Assembly: GCF_018678075.1 (NCBI RefSeq)
Contig: NZ_JAHHIR010000005.1
Span: forward strand, 62,001-126,000
DNA: 64,000 nucleotides
From: Epibacterium ulvae
GTDB taxonomy: Bacteria; Pseudomonadota; Alphaproteobacteria; Rhodobacterales; Rhodobacteraceae
Direction of reading: 5' to 3'
Part shown: one piece after another, positions 54,624-62,890 of the stretch
Numbering within the stretch: position 1 is the stretch's first letter
Layout: each line of letters begins with the position of its first letter
The notes under the pieces: generated by a model
Told to the model about the DNA's origin: nothing
What the model saw: the letters and a program-made list of their open reading frames with translations, nothing else
The model's database searches: none
Position numbers and translations under genes: made by a program

Positions 54624-56429
54624 TTACAGCTTCAGATGGGCCGGTTTTAGGCCGTTTTCGCACCGCACCAACGCACGCTCCATGAGCTTTTCCCAATTCC
54701 GTGTGAAACGCTCAGTCGCAAACATCGCAGAATTGTATCGTTTGTCTTCGACCTTCGCACGAACCGCCGCAAGTTTGTCCGGATTTTGGGCCAATTCCAG
54801 GATAAGAGCTTCGTATTCATCCTTTGAGCGCGTGACCAATTCGGGAAGCTCAGAAGCCTGCAGGATGCTGCTTGCAACGCGTGCCGAAAATTGTTGCCCT
54901 TCCATTGTGACCAAGGGAATCCCTGCCCAAATTGCATCCGATGCAGTGGTATGCGCACAATATGCGAAGGTGTCGACAAACAGGTCTGCCTGAGCAATTC
55001 TTGCGAGATGTTGCTCTTGTGAGACCGTCGCTGCAAAGATCAGACGGTCTGGCGACACGCCTCTTTCCGCGGCAGCAAGTCGGAGATTTTCACGTATTTT
55101 CCCCGATTTACTATAAATCCAAAGAACGCTGTTATCGACTTGTTTTAGAACCCGCATCCAAATCGAGAAGGCATCGGGTGTGATCTTGTGGGTCGCGTTA
55201 AACGAGCACAACACCAGCGCATCTTCTGGCAAACCCAATTCCGCGCGGCTCGGTTTTTCAGCAGGAATCGGACGTTTGTCATCCGTTACCTGATAGCAGT
55301 CCGGCATGTAGATGATCTTCTCGTTGTAGTGTTTGCGATGCTCTGCCGGGATGACAACTTCGTCTGCCACGATGTAGTCGATATCTTTGGAGCCCAAGGT
55401 GCCGGGATAACCAATGTAGGACATATTAACAGGCGCAGGGTTCTTCAGGATGAGACCAACCCGGCTATTTTCTGTATGCCCTTTCAAATCGATCGCAATA
55501 TCAATTCCATCTGCACGAGCCAAAGCGACGACTTCATCATCCGTCATGTCGGTACAGCGATGGTAGTGATCCACCATCCCTTTGACGCGCTCAGTCATAG
55601 CGTCCGGCATAATGGAATAATCGTAAATAGAGATCTCGAATTTATCTCTATCGTGATGTTCGAGCATTCCATTCATCAACCACATGGTGGGATGGAAGTG
55701 TATGTCGGACGAGAAGTATCCCAGACGGATCTTGTCCCCCGCACCGCGCACGCGCGGGGTCGGTCGCGCCTGTTTTAAGTCGCCGAATTTATCGTCGTAA
55801 TATATTTCAGAACGCTTCTTCTGAAGATCAGGATTGTCGAGCATACGTAGAAACAAGCCTACAGAGAAGGACCCATCCGTTTTCTCAGAAATTCCTTCGA
55901 AGTCGGCGGTTTCGTCCCAATCTGACCAATCGCACGATTTTAGAGCATGGTCCAAAATATGCGCCTGAGCGGTCCGGTTTGAGGGGTCACATTGCAGCGC
56001 TTTCTTAAAGAGTTTTTTAGCCCCTGCGTGGTCGCCCATCTTCTGTAGGATTGCCCCAAAGGTAGAATAGACCGCTGAATTATTGGGATCTTTAGCGAGA
56101 ATCTGCATGAGCGGCACGAGTGCCTGATCATAGCGGCCTCTCTTAAAATACAGATTCGCTAAAAGTTCTTTGACCACCAAACTGTCGGGAACGAGTTTCT
56201 CTGCAGCCTTCATTGCCACTTCTGCACCGTCAAGATCATCGTTTCGGAGCATTTTGTGCGCCAGGACCACAGTCTCATCAAATTTTCTTTGCAAAACCCG
56301 GCGATCCAGGTCCGACCACCCTGCATGCAAGGGATTTCCAGGTTGTACGTTCGGCGTCGGGTAGTTTGGCGTCGGGTAGTTTGGCATTGTTGCGCTGGCA
56401 TTAAAGTTATTGGGTTGAAAATGTGCCAC
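54624..56429 (-). CDS. TPR-GT41 glycosyltransferase (SPINDLY/OGT-like), intact
   Basis: The 601-residue protein has an N-terminal tail with NYPTPNYPTPN repeats, three TPR motifs (about 60-170: LLANLYFKRGRYDQALVPLM, VYSTFGAILQKMGDHAGAKK) and a GT41 catalytic region with IRLGYFSSDIHFHPTMWL, IDLKGHTENSRVGLI, SYIGYPGTLGSKDIDYIVAD, FNATHKITPDAFSIW and TFAYCAHTTASDAIWAGIP. It should glycosylate protein Ser or Thr; targets are unknown. The GTG start at 56429 is chosen because AGGAGA lies seven bases upstream, better than ATG 56459. The DNA looks poorer in GC than its neighbours, which suggests transfer. Confidence 0.85.
   Translation of the reverse strand: MAHFQPNNFNASATMPNYPTPNYPTPNVQPGNPLHAGWSDLDRRVLQRKFDETVVLAHKMLRNDDLDGAEVAMKAAEKLVPDSLVVKELLANLYFKRGRYDQALVPLMQILAKDPNNSAVYSTFGAILQKMGDHAGAKKLFKKALQCDPSNRTAQAHILDHALKSCDWSDWDETADFEGISEKTDGSFSVGLFLRMLDNPDLQKKRSEIYYDDKFGDLKQARPTPRVRGAGDKIRLGYFSSDIHFHPTMWLMNGMLEHHDRDKFEISIYDYSIMPDAMTERVKGMVDHYHRCTDMTDDEVVALARADGIDIAIDLKGHTENSRVGLILKNPAPVNMSYIGYPGTLGSKDIDYIVADEVVIPAEHRKHYNEKIIYMPDCYQVTDDKRPIPAEKPSRAELGLPEDALVLCSFNATHKITPDAFSIWMRVLKQVDNSVLWIYSKSGKIRENLRLAAAERGVSPDRLIFAATVSQEQHLARIAQADLFVDTFAYCAHTTASDAIWAGIPLVTMEGQQFSARVASSILQASELPELVTRSKDEYEALILELAQNPDKLAAVRAKVEDKRYNSAMFATERFTRNWEKLMERALVRCENGLKPAHLKL
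56353..56382. repeat. Tandem 15-bp repeat coding NYPTP
   Basis: GGCGTCGGGTAGTTT occurs twice in tandem (56353-56367, 56368-56382) near the start of the intact GT41 gene. It encodes a Pro-Thr-Asn-Tyr repeat; copy number can change without altering the frame. Confidence 0.85.
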
Positions 56430-56611
56430 GACGGATTCTCCTGAGACGGTCCAGGCCATTCAGCAGCCCGGTAAGTGCGAATTTGACCCAAGTTTTCCGG
56501 CAATCTTCTTAAAATTTCGCCTCTAGGAGTTCGAAAGTTGGCAGTCCCGCACCGTTTGATCTTTCAAAATCGCAAAGCGGTCGTGCAAAACCGCTGCTTG
56601 CCTATGCATCG

Positions 56612-56639
56612 TTGACAGGGTATTAAATAAACGATCGTT
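56612..56639 (+). promoter_or_regulatory. Promoter-like TTGACA with palindrome before the isobutyryl-CoA dehydrogenase gene
   Basis: TTGACA at 56612-56617 is followed by the perfect palindrome AACGATCGTT at 56630-56639, about 30 bases before the ATG at 56671. Palindromes of this type bind TetR-family regulators of acyl-CoA genes. The -10 element is not clear; TATTAA at 56621 is too close. Confidence 0.4.
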
Positions 56640-56670
56640 CAATTCAACCGAGCCGTCGGGAGGAAAGGCT

Positions 56671-57816
56671 ATGGATTTTGCATTGACCGAGGAGCAAACA
56701 GCAATATTTGACCTCGCGTATGATTTTGGCCAAACGCAGATCGCGCCCTTTGCGCGTGATTGGGAGCGTGATGGCACCATTCCGAAATCCCTGTGGCCCG
56801 AGCTCGGTGCCTTGGGGTTCGGCGCACTTTATGTCAGCGAAGACAGCGGCGGGTCTGACCTGTCCCGGCTTGATGCGACCCTAGTGTTTGAAGCCTTGTC
56901 AATGGCCTGCCCGTCCGTTGCGGCCTTTCTGTCGATCCACAATATGTGTGCCAAGATGATCGACACCTACGGCAGTGCCGCACTGAAACACCGCGTTTTG
57001 CCCGGTGTTTTGCAGATGCAAACGGTGCTGTCCTATTGCCTGACGGAACCGGGATCGGGCTCTGATGCCGCCGCGCTCAAGACACGTGCGACCAAGACGC
57101 CCCAAGGCTACACCCTCAACGGGACCAAGGCGTTTATCTCGGGCGGTTCCTACTCAGACGCCTATGTCACCATGGTGCGCACCGGCGATGACAGCCCGCG
57201 TGGGATTTCATGCGTGCTGGTCGAGGACGGCACGCCCGGCCTGTCCTTTGGTGCGCTGGAGGACAAGATGGGATGGAAAAGCCAGCCTACTGCGCAGGTG
57301 CAGTTTGACGATTGCGGCATCGGCGCCAACGCTCTGGTGGGTGAGGAAGGCAAAGGTTTCAAATACGCTATGGCTGGGCTAGATGGCGGACGGCTGAACA
57401 TCTCGGCCTGCTCCCTTGGCGGCGCACAGCAAGCGCTGACCCAGACTCTACAATATATGTCCGAGCGCAAAGCCTTTGGGCAGACGATAGACCAGTTCCA
57501 GGCCCTGCAATTCCGGCTTGCGGATATGGAGATCGAACTGCAGGCGGCGCGGGTCTTCCTGCGACAAGCCGCGTGGAAGCTGGACACCGGTGCCCCCGAT
57601 GCCAGTAAATTCTGCGCCATGGCCAAGAAATTTGTCACCGAGGCCGGGTCAAATGTTGTGGATCAATGTCTGCAACTGCATGGCGGGTATGGGTATCTGG
57701 CCGATTACGGGATCGAGAAGCTGGCCCGCGACTTGCGGGTGCATCAGATCCTTGAAGGCACAAATGAGATTATGCGCGTGATCACCGCCCGCCATTTGTT
57801 GGCCGCGAACACCTAA
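56671..57816 (+). CDS. Isobutyryl-CoA dehydrogenase (acyl-CoA dehydrogenase family)
   Basis: The 381-residue flavoprotein oxidises isobutyryl-CoA to methacrylyl-CoA in valine degradation. Acyl-CoA dehydrogenase signatures are LTEPGSGSDAAALKTRA, FISGGSYSDAYV, QFQALQFRLADMEIE and catalytic Glu362 in ILEGTNEIMR. Specificity for the branched chain is inferred from the two genes that follow. GGGAGGAAAGGCT precedes the ATG. The next gene starts 11 bases after the stop. Confidence 0.9.
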   Translation: MDFALTEEQTAIFDLAYDFGQTQIAPFARDWERDGTIPKSLWPELGALGFGALYVSEDSGGSDLSRLDATLVFEALSMACPSVAAFLSIHNMCAKMIDTYGSAALKHRVLPGVLQMQTVLSYCLTEPGSGSDAAALKTRATKTPQGYTLNGTKAFISGGSYSDAYVTMVRTGDDSPRGISCVLVEDGTPGLSFGALEDKMGWKSQPTAQVQFDDCGIGANALVGEEGKGFKYAMAGLDGGRLNISACSLGGAQQALTQTLQYMSERKAFGQTIDQFQALQFRLADMEIELQAARVFLRQAAWKLDTGAPDASKFCAMAKKFVTEAGSNVVDQCLQLHGGYGYLADYGIEKLARDLRVHQILEGTNEIMRVITARHLLAANT

Positions 57817-57827
57817 GGGAGCCTGCA

Positions 57828-58871
57828 ATGGCAGACGAACACTGCGATCTTTTGATCCGCGTCATCGGTCACGCTGGCCGCATCACCCTCACCCGGCCTC
57901 AGGCGCTGAATGCGCTAACCCATCAGATGTGTCTGGACATAGACGCGGCGCTACAGACTTGGAGCGATGACCCGGCGGTCAAACTGGTGGTGATCGACGC
58001 CGAGGGCGACAAGGCGTTTTGTGCAGGCGGCGATGTCGCCGGGATCTATCACGCGGCCAAGGAGGGCGACTTTCAGGCGGCGCGGGACTTTTGGCGCGAT
58101 GAATACCGGATGAACGCCCGGATCTTTGCCTACCCCAAGCCGGTGATCAGCTTCATGCAGGGGTTTGTTATGGGCGGCGGTGTTGGGCTTGGCTGTCATG
58201 GCACCCAACGGGTGGTCTGTGAAAGTTCTCAAGTCACGATGCCCGAGGCGGTAATAGGCCTGATCCCAGACGTCGGCGGCACTCTGTTGCTGGCGCTGGC
58301 ACCGGGACGGCTGGGCGAATATATCGCCATGACCGCTTACCGGATGACCGCCGCGGACGCGCTTTACGCGGGGTTTGCGGACCACTATATCGCGCATGCC
58401 AAATGGCCCGCGCTGATTGCTGCCTTGGAAGAAAGTGGCGACGCGACGCTGTTGGACCAGGGTGCGACCCAACCGGACTTCGCTCCATTAACGGCGTTGA
58501 AGGACGATATCGACCGGCTGTTTGACGGCGAAAGCCTGGCCGACATCGTGACCCAGCTTCAGCAAGACAGCAGCGATTTTGCGCGGGACGTGTTGCACCG
58601 CATTGCACGACACTCCGGCCTGTCGATGGCCGCAGCGATTGAGATTCTCCACCGTCTGCGCGGCTCGCAACTGTCGATGGAGAAAGCGTTGGAGATGGAA
58701 TACCGTTTCACCTACCGCGCGCAGGAGATGGCCGATTTCCAAGAAGGGGTGCGGGCCCAGCTGATCGACAAGGACCGCAATCCAAAGTGGAAATACCCCG
58801 ACCTGCAGGTGCCGCCGGTGGAGGTGTCGAACCTGTTGATGCCTCTGGGCGACAACAAGCTGACGTTTTGA
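57828..58871 (+). CDS. 3-Hydroxyisobutyryl-CoA hydrolase (crotonase family)
   Basis: The 347-residue crotonase-fold protein matches 3-hydroxyisobutyryl-CoA hydrolase in length and in KAFCAGGDVAGIYHAAKEGD, FMQGFVMGGGVGLGCHG and MPEAVIGLIPDVGGTLLL. The extended C-terminal region (KYPDLQVPPVEVSNLL) distinguishes it from ordinary enoyl-CoA hydratases of 260 residues. It hydrolyses 3-hydroxyisobutyryl-CoA to the free acid used by MmsB. It follows the dehydrogenase by 11 bases; mmsB starts 29 bases after it. Confidence 0.9.
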   Translation: MADEHCDLLIRVIGHAGRITLTRPQALNALTHQMCLDIDAALQTWSDDPAVKLVVIDAEGDKAFCAGGDVAGIYHAAKEGDFQAARDFWRDEYRMNARIFAYPKPVISFMQGFVMGGGVGLGCHGTQRVVCESSQVTMPEAVIGLIPDVGGTLLLALAPGRLGEYIAMTAYRMTAADALYAGFADHYIAHAKWPALIAALEESGDATLLDQGATQPDFAPLTALKDDIDRLFDGESLADIVTQLQQDSSDFARDVLHRIARHSGLSMAAAIEILHRLRGSQLSMEKALEMEYRFTYRAQEMADFQEGVRAQLIDKDRNPKWKYPDLQVPPVEVSNLLMPLGDNKLTF

Positions 58872-58900
58872 ACCACGCGCAAACTTTGGGAGGATAGCAG

Positions 58901-59773
58901 ATGAACATCGCCTTTATCGGATTGGGCAATATGGGTGCGCCGATGGCCGCGAACCTTGTGGCGGCGGGGTACAACATCACTGGGTTTGACCCGGCCGGCG
59001 TCGCGATGGATGGCGTGGCTGAGGCCAATACAGCCCTCGCAGCGGTGGCCGGGGCCAAGGTTGTGATCACCATGCTCCCCAATGGCGACATCCTGCGCAG
59101 CGTCGCGCAGGAAATTATTCCCGCAATGGACACAGGTGCGCTGTTTCTGGACTGTTCAACGGTGGATGTGGAAAGCGCCCGACAGGTGGCTGAGCACGCA
59201 ACATCCGCAGGGCTTCTCGCCGTGGATGCGCCGGTGTCGGGTGGCATTGGCGGCGCGGCACAAGGCAGCCTGACCTTCATGGCGGGCGGCAGTGCGCGCG
59301 GCTTTGCCCTAGCGAAACCGCTGTTCGACGTCATGGGGCAAAAGGCGGTTCATTGCGGCGATGCGGGCGCAGGCCAAGCGGCCAAGATCTGCAACAATAT
59401 GATCCTTGGCGTGACCATGGCTGCGACCTGCGAAGCTTTTGCGTTGGCGGATAAACTCGGCTTGGATCGGCAGAAAATGTTCGACGTTGTCTCCACTTCA
59501 TCCGGTTACAGCTGGTCAATGAACGCCTATTGCCCGGCACCGGGGGTTGGGCCGACCTCTCCGGCGGACAATGATTATTCGCCGGGCTTTGCAGCCGAAT
59601 TAATGCTCAAAGACCTGCGCTTGTCGCAACAGGCCGCCGAAGGGGCCGACGCCGACACGCCGATGGGGCAATTGGCCACCACGCTTTATACCCAGTTTGT
59701 CGAGGACGAAGACGGGCTGGGCCGCGACTTTTCGGCGCTGCTGCCGCGCTTTGAAAACCGCGGTCGGGGTTGA
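58901..59773 (+). CDS. mmsB: 3-Hydroxyisobutyrate dehydrogenase
   Basis: The 290-residue NAD enzyme oxidises 3-hydroxyisobutyrate to methylmalonate semialdehyde, the substrate of MmsA. The Rossmann motif IAFIGLGNMGAPMA starts at residue 3, DAPVSGG is the substrate-binding block, and catalytic Lys162 is in GAGQAAKICNNM. GGGAGGAT precedes the ATG. It is the third gene of the run from 56671, and a Crp/Fnr gene begins 13 bases after its stop. Confidence 0.95.
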   Translation: MNIAFIGLGNMGAPMAANLVAAGYNITGFDPAGVAMDGVAEANTALAAVAGAKVVITMLPNGDILRSVAQEIIPAMDTGALFLDCSTVDVESARQVAEHATSAGLLAVDAPVSGGIGGAAQGSLTFMAGGSARGFALAKPLFDVMGQKAVHCGDAGAGQAAKICNNMILGVTMAATCEAFALADKLGLDRQKMFDVVSTSSGYSWSMNAYCPAPGVGPTSPADNDYSPGFAAELMLKDLRLSQQAAEGADADTPMGQLATTLYTQFVEDEDGLGRDFSALLPRFENRGRG

Positions 59774-59786
59774 TAGCCTTGGCCCC

Positions 59787-60437
59787 ATGTCATGGCTCGA
59801 TTCCTCAGCGCTGATGCGCGACATGGACGATGCGGCCCGCCGCCGCCTCGCCCAGCTTACGCCCCATAATCTGCCCAACGACCAGGTGCTGTTTCGCCCC
59901 GGCGATGCGGTGCAAGGCTATGTGATCGTGCTGGAAGGCTGCGTCGACGTGGGTCTGTCTGGTGTCAACGGACGCGAGATGTTGCTTTATTCGGTCACAC
60001 CGGGACAAAGCTGCATTCAATCGACACTGGGCCTGTTGGGCGGTGATGACTACTCAGCGGAGGCCCGTACGCGGGGGGCTACCCGCTTGGTTCTGTTGCC
60101 AAAATCCGTATTTCTGGAGCTGTTGAACCGATCCGACAGTTTCCGCGCCCTGGTGATGCGTGCCTTTTCTGACCGGATGCAAATGCTGATGCATCTGCTG
60201 GAAAAAGTCACCTTTCAACGGGCCGAACATCGTTTGGCCGAACGGTTGTTGGAGCTGGATCACGGCGGTGAGATCACAATCACCCAAGGAGATCTGGCGC
60301 GCGAAATCGGCACCGCCCGCGAGGTCGTCTCTCGCCGGCTAGAAGCCTGGGCGAAACGGGGATGGGTTGAAACCGGTCGCGGCCGGTTGCGGGTGCTGGA
60401 CCGAGCGGCGCTGGTGGCATTCTCCCAGAACGCATAG
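59787..60437 (+). CDS. Crp/Fnr family transcriptional regulator
   Basis: The 216-residue protein has an N-terminal cyclic-nucleotide-binding beta roll (RPGDAVQGYVIVLEGCVDVG) and a C-terminal winged helix (ITQGDLAREIGTAREVVSRRLEAW). It lacks the N-terminal cysteine cluster of FNR, so it does not sense oxygen with an Fe-S cluster. A palindrome of Crp/Fnr type lies just after the gene, before a DUF2892 gene, its likely target. The start at 59787 begins MSWLDSSA; the frame extends upstream into mmsB. Confidence 0.9.
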   Translation: MSWLDSSALMRDMDDAARRRLAQLTPHNLPNDQVLFRPGDAVQGYVIVLEGCVDVGLSGVNGREMLLYSVTPGQSCIQSTLGLLGGDDYSAEARTRGATRLVLLPKSVFLELLNRSDSFRALVMRAFSDRMQMLMHLLEKVTFQRAEHRLAERLLELDHGGEITITQGDLAREIGTAREVVSRRLEAWAKRGWVETGRGRLRVLDRAALVAFSQNA

Positions 60438-60460
60438 CCGTGCGAAATCCGCGCGGGCTT

Positions 60461-60475
60461 TGTGACCCCGTCACA
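60461..60475 (+). promoter_or_regulatory. Crp/Fnr-type operator candidate
   Basis: TGTGACCCCGTCACA is a perfect inverted repeat with 6-base arms around CCC, close to TGTGA-N6-TCACA but one base shorter in the spacer. It lies between the Crp/Fnr gene and the DUF2892 gene, 77 bases before the latter. Confidence 0.5.
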
Positions 60476-60537
60476 GACCAGCGCGCGCGCCCTGCTCTAC
60501 GCTCCTCAGCGACATCACAGCAAAAGAGGAGATGACC

Positions 60538-60744
60538 ATGACCAAGAACCTGGCAAGCTGGGACCGTATCGCCCGTATTCTGATCGGGGCCGCGTTGATC
60601 GTCGGATATTTCGCAGGCATCGGCGGGGCCTGGATGGTGATCGGTCTGATCGCGGGCGTCGTCTTTGTGGGCACCGCATTTATCAACCACTGCCCGCTTT
60701 ATCGAATCTTTGGCCTGTCGACCTGCCCGTTGGAACGGAACTAA
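60538..60744 (+). CDS. DUF2892 small membrane protein (YgaP-like)
   Basis: The 68-residue protein has the DUF2892 pattern: NLASWDRIARILIGAALIVG, a second membrane segment AWMVIGLIAGVVFVGTAF and a final NHCPLYRIFGLSTCP with two cysteines. Members are often fused to or beside rhodanese or redox proteins. The start at 60538 is seven bases after AGGAG; an ATG two codons earlier is too close. It is probably controlled by the adjacent Crp/Fnr protein. Confidence 0.85.
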   Translation: MTKNLASWDRIARILIGAALIVGYFAGIGGAWMVIGLIAGVVFVGTAFINHCPLYRIFGLSTCPLERN

Positions 60745-60793
60745 GACCAGAAAGCGCGTCCACATGAGAACGGGCGCGCCGGTTCTTTAAACA

Positions 60794-61906
60794 TTAGACA
60801 GCGCGCGCCAGAACCCGCACGCGACTGTCCAGTTCACCCCGGTCTACATAGCAGCCGTGCAGATGGCGAAAACCGGTTGAAGGGTCAAAGGATCCACGAC
60901 CGTGCAGCACGCGGCGGTTGTCAAAGACCACCATCTCACCACCGGACAGTTTCAACGCGATGCCATAATCCGCGCTGCGGGTCATCTCCATGAACAGACG
61001 ATAGGCGCGGTAAAACGGCACCATCTGGTCGGACTCCAAATCCACCAGATCGGCGATATGGGCGTTAAAGCAGACCTCGGACACATTGCCATCGGAATCC
61101 AGCGTGATCACTGCCTTGCGAGAGCGAATATCGGTCGTTTCATCCTGGAACCGGAACGGCACGGAGATCGTCGACAGGACCTCAAACGCCTCAGGATCGC
61201 GGCTGCGCAGATCTTCGGCCACTGCGGCACCATCGCAGAATGTCGACCCGCCCCCTTGGGCCTCATTGGCCAGACAATGCAGGAATTGGTAGCCCGGCGG
61301 CAGCTCCTGGTTGGTCAGATCCGTATGCAGCGGCAACGCTACCGACGTATAGGCCAGATTGTTCGGATCCGGTTTGGAGACCACTTCAAAGGTCAGCCCA
61401 AAATTCGTCTCCCGCAGGTGTCCGACCCGCCGGGCCACATCGACGCCAGCGTCCGTGTGATCCGCAAGACCCGTAACAATCGACAGGCCAAAGCGTTTGG
61501 TATCCGCCAGCCAATCGGCCAAGGCCGCATCAGATGTCATGATACCACTGCCGTCATGGCGTGGCACCCCGTCGCCGCCCAGCTCACTGCGCCACAGGGT
61601 GCGGGCGATATCGGCCGCATCTGCGCGACGTTGACCGGGACGATGAGTTTTCAGCCAGTCCAGATCAAACAGGCTCGGCTCATCCGCGCCGGGCCAGGTG
61701 ATCAACACATTGGTGCCGCTCTGTTCGACAGAGACCGGCGCAATGTCGAGGGGAACGCTGCTCAGTTCAAAGACCCGTTCACCGGTTTGCGGATGAAACC
61801 CGGAAGGATCAGTATCGCGCAGCCAGATATAGGGAAAGGTTCCGCTAGTGCCATCGGCCCAACGCAAGTCGAGGCTGTCCGCCCCGGCAGTAAAAGTGAG
61901 TGACAT
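60794..61906 (-). CDS. Gamma-butyrobetaine dioxygenase-like 2-oxoglutarate oxygenase
   Basis: The 370-residue protein has an N-terminal DUF971/GBBH-like domain (about 5-90) and a TauD-type Fe(II)/2-oxoglutarate dioxygenase domain. The iron ligands are His194 and Asp196 in LPLHTDLTNQ and His335 in VLHGRGSF; Arg347 in FRHLHGCYVDR should bind 2-oxoglutarate. The Cys residues that bind zinc in the N domain of GBBH (around IWLRDTDPSGFH) are absent. The substrate may be gamma-butyrobetaine, trimethyllysine or another betaine; no carnitine genes are near. GGAGAG precedes the ATG at 61906. Confidence 0.86.
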   Translation of the reverse strand: MSLTFTAGADSLDLRWADGTSGTFPYIWLRDTDPSGFHPQTGERVFELSSVPLDIAPVSVEQSGTNVLITWPGADEPSLFDLDWLKTHRPGQRRADAADIARTLWRSELGGDGVPRHDGSGIMTSDAALADWLADTKRFGLSIVTGLADHTDAGVDVARRVGHLRETNFGLTFEVVSKPDPNNLAYTSVALPLHTDLTNQELPPGYQFLHCLANEAQGGGSTFCDGAAVAEDLRSRDPEAFEVLSTISVPFRFQDETTDIRSRKAVITLDSDGNVSEVCFNAHIADLVDLESDQMVPFYRAYRLFMEMTRSADYGIALKLSGGEMVVFDNRRVLHGRGSFDPSTGFRHLHGCYVDRGELDSRVRVLARAV

Positions 61907-62234
61907 ATGTCTCTCCAATAAAATGGTGTGTTTAGACGTTCGAAATCACCCGCCCCGCGGGGGGCGGCCACCATTCCTGGGCCTTTCCATGGGGGTGGCC
62001 CTGAGATCTTCCGACAACAACACACATTTCGTTGGATCGTCCTGCGTTCGCGAGGCTGGATTTTGCGGCCAGAGGGCAAGGCTTGTCAATGACCGGTGGT
62101 GGTTTGCTGGATCACAGCTCTGCGTTGGCACGTTGGTTGCACAAGGCGTGGCACACAGTTGATGGGTTTTATGCTTCAAAATATGCGCGCTGCGCGTAAC
62201 ATTCCCACCTGCTAAAACGTTTCGGGAGGTCACA
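61907..62234. other. Gene-free stretch with a GC-rich hairpin
   Basis: No supported gene is seen in these 328 bases between the dioxygenase gene (minus) and the small secreted protein (plus). An inverted repeat of GGCCACC with GGTGGCC (about 61966-62000) and CGCCCCGCGGGGGGCG near 61951 suggest a structured region, possibly in the dioxygenase leader. Confidence 0.4.
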
Positions 62235-62582
62235 ATGAAGAATTTCGCCATCGCATCCGCGCTCGCCCTATGTTTGACGAGCCTAAACCCAGCCCCCGGT
62301 TTTGCATCCGACGATGCCGCCAAAGCGGCCGTGGCGGGTAAAACCATCACCTCGGGCAAGGCGGTTTTGAAAGTCCGCAAAAATGGCAGGCTCACCGGCA
62401 AGGTCGGTCCCAATGGAGATGTGACGTTCGAGGGCGCCTGGGACATCCGCAACGGCAAATGGTGCCGCACCATCACGGAACCCGCCAGTTTTGCCGGGAC
62501 GGAATGTCAGGCCATGACACTGGGGGATGGGGTCATCACCATCAGCGGTCGCAACGGTCCGGTGGACTGGCAAATCAAGTAA
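62235..62582 (+). CDS. Small secreted protein, uncharacterised
   Basis: The 115-residue product has a signal peptide (MKNFAIASALALCLTSLNPA, then PGFAS) and a small mature domain of about 90 residues with two cysteines (WCRTITEP, GTECQAM) likely forming a disulfide. The pattern of GKVGPNGDVTFEGAW and GNGKW-like strands suggests a beta structure. GGGAGG lies upstream of the ATG. I do not recognise the family; it is monocistronic. Confidence 0.7.
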   Translation: MKNFAIASALALCLTSLNPAPGFASDDAAKAAVAGKTITSGKAVLKVRKNGRLTGKVGPNGDVTFEGAWDIRNGKWCRTITEPASFAGTECQAMTLGDGVITISGRNGPVDWQIK

Positions 62583-62639
62583 GAAACCGCGCCTCGATCG
62601 GCGTGCTCGGGTGACAACAAAGCAGCCAGAAATGGCCGT

Positions 62640-62831
62640 TTACACTCCGATCCTAAGGAAAACCGTAGCCACCACCGCACTTACGACGCTTAGAAACATG
62701 AGTGTTTCAAAGCTTAATCCAAACACCCGTTTTCCTGATCGGAACGGAAGAAGGCAAAGCCACGCAAACGAACACATCACGGAAAGAACGACAAACAAGA
62801 GACCAAGCATTCCGCCCACCTTCTCATGCAT
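62640..62831 (-). CDS. Possible small membrane protein
   Basis: This 63-codon frame on the minus strand encodes two good membrane segments (GMLGLLFVVLSVMCSFAWLC and LMFLSVVSAVVATVFLRI) linked by a basic loop RSGKR. The pattern looks like a real bitopic membrane protein, but there is no ribosome site before the ATG. It lies between the secreted protein gene and uvrA; the rest of the 308-base gap is empty. Confidence 0.4.
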   Translation of the reverse strand: MHEKVGGMLGLLFVVLSVMCSFAWLCLLPFRSGKRVFGLSFETLMFLSVVSAVVATVFLRIGV

Positions 62832-62890
62832 TTTTGGGAAGCTTCGGCCCCAGCACGAGGCCGCGCTTTGCCGATTTCCAACCGAGTTTG

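Noticed and set aside
54277-54696. A 139-codon minus-strand frame between the GT41 genes
   Set aside because: It overlaps the 3' end of the intact GT41 gene in another frame and shows no conserved pattern; it was treated as non-coding.
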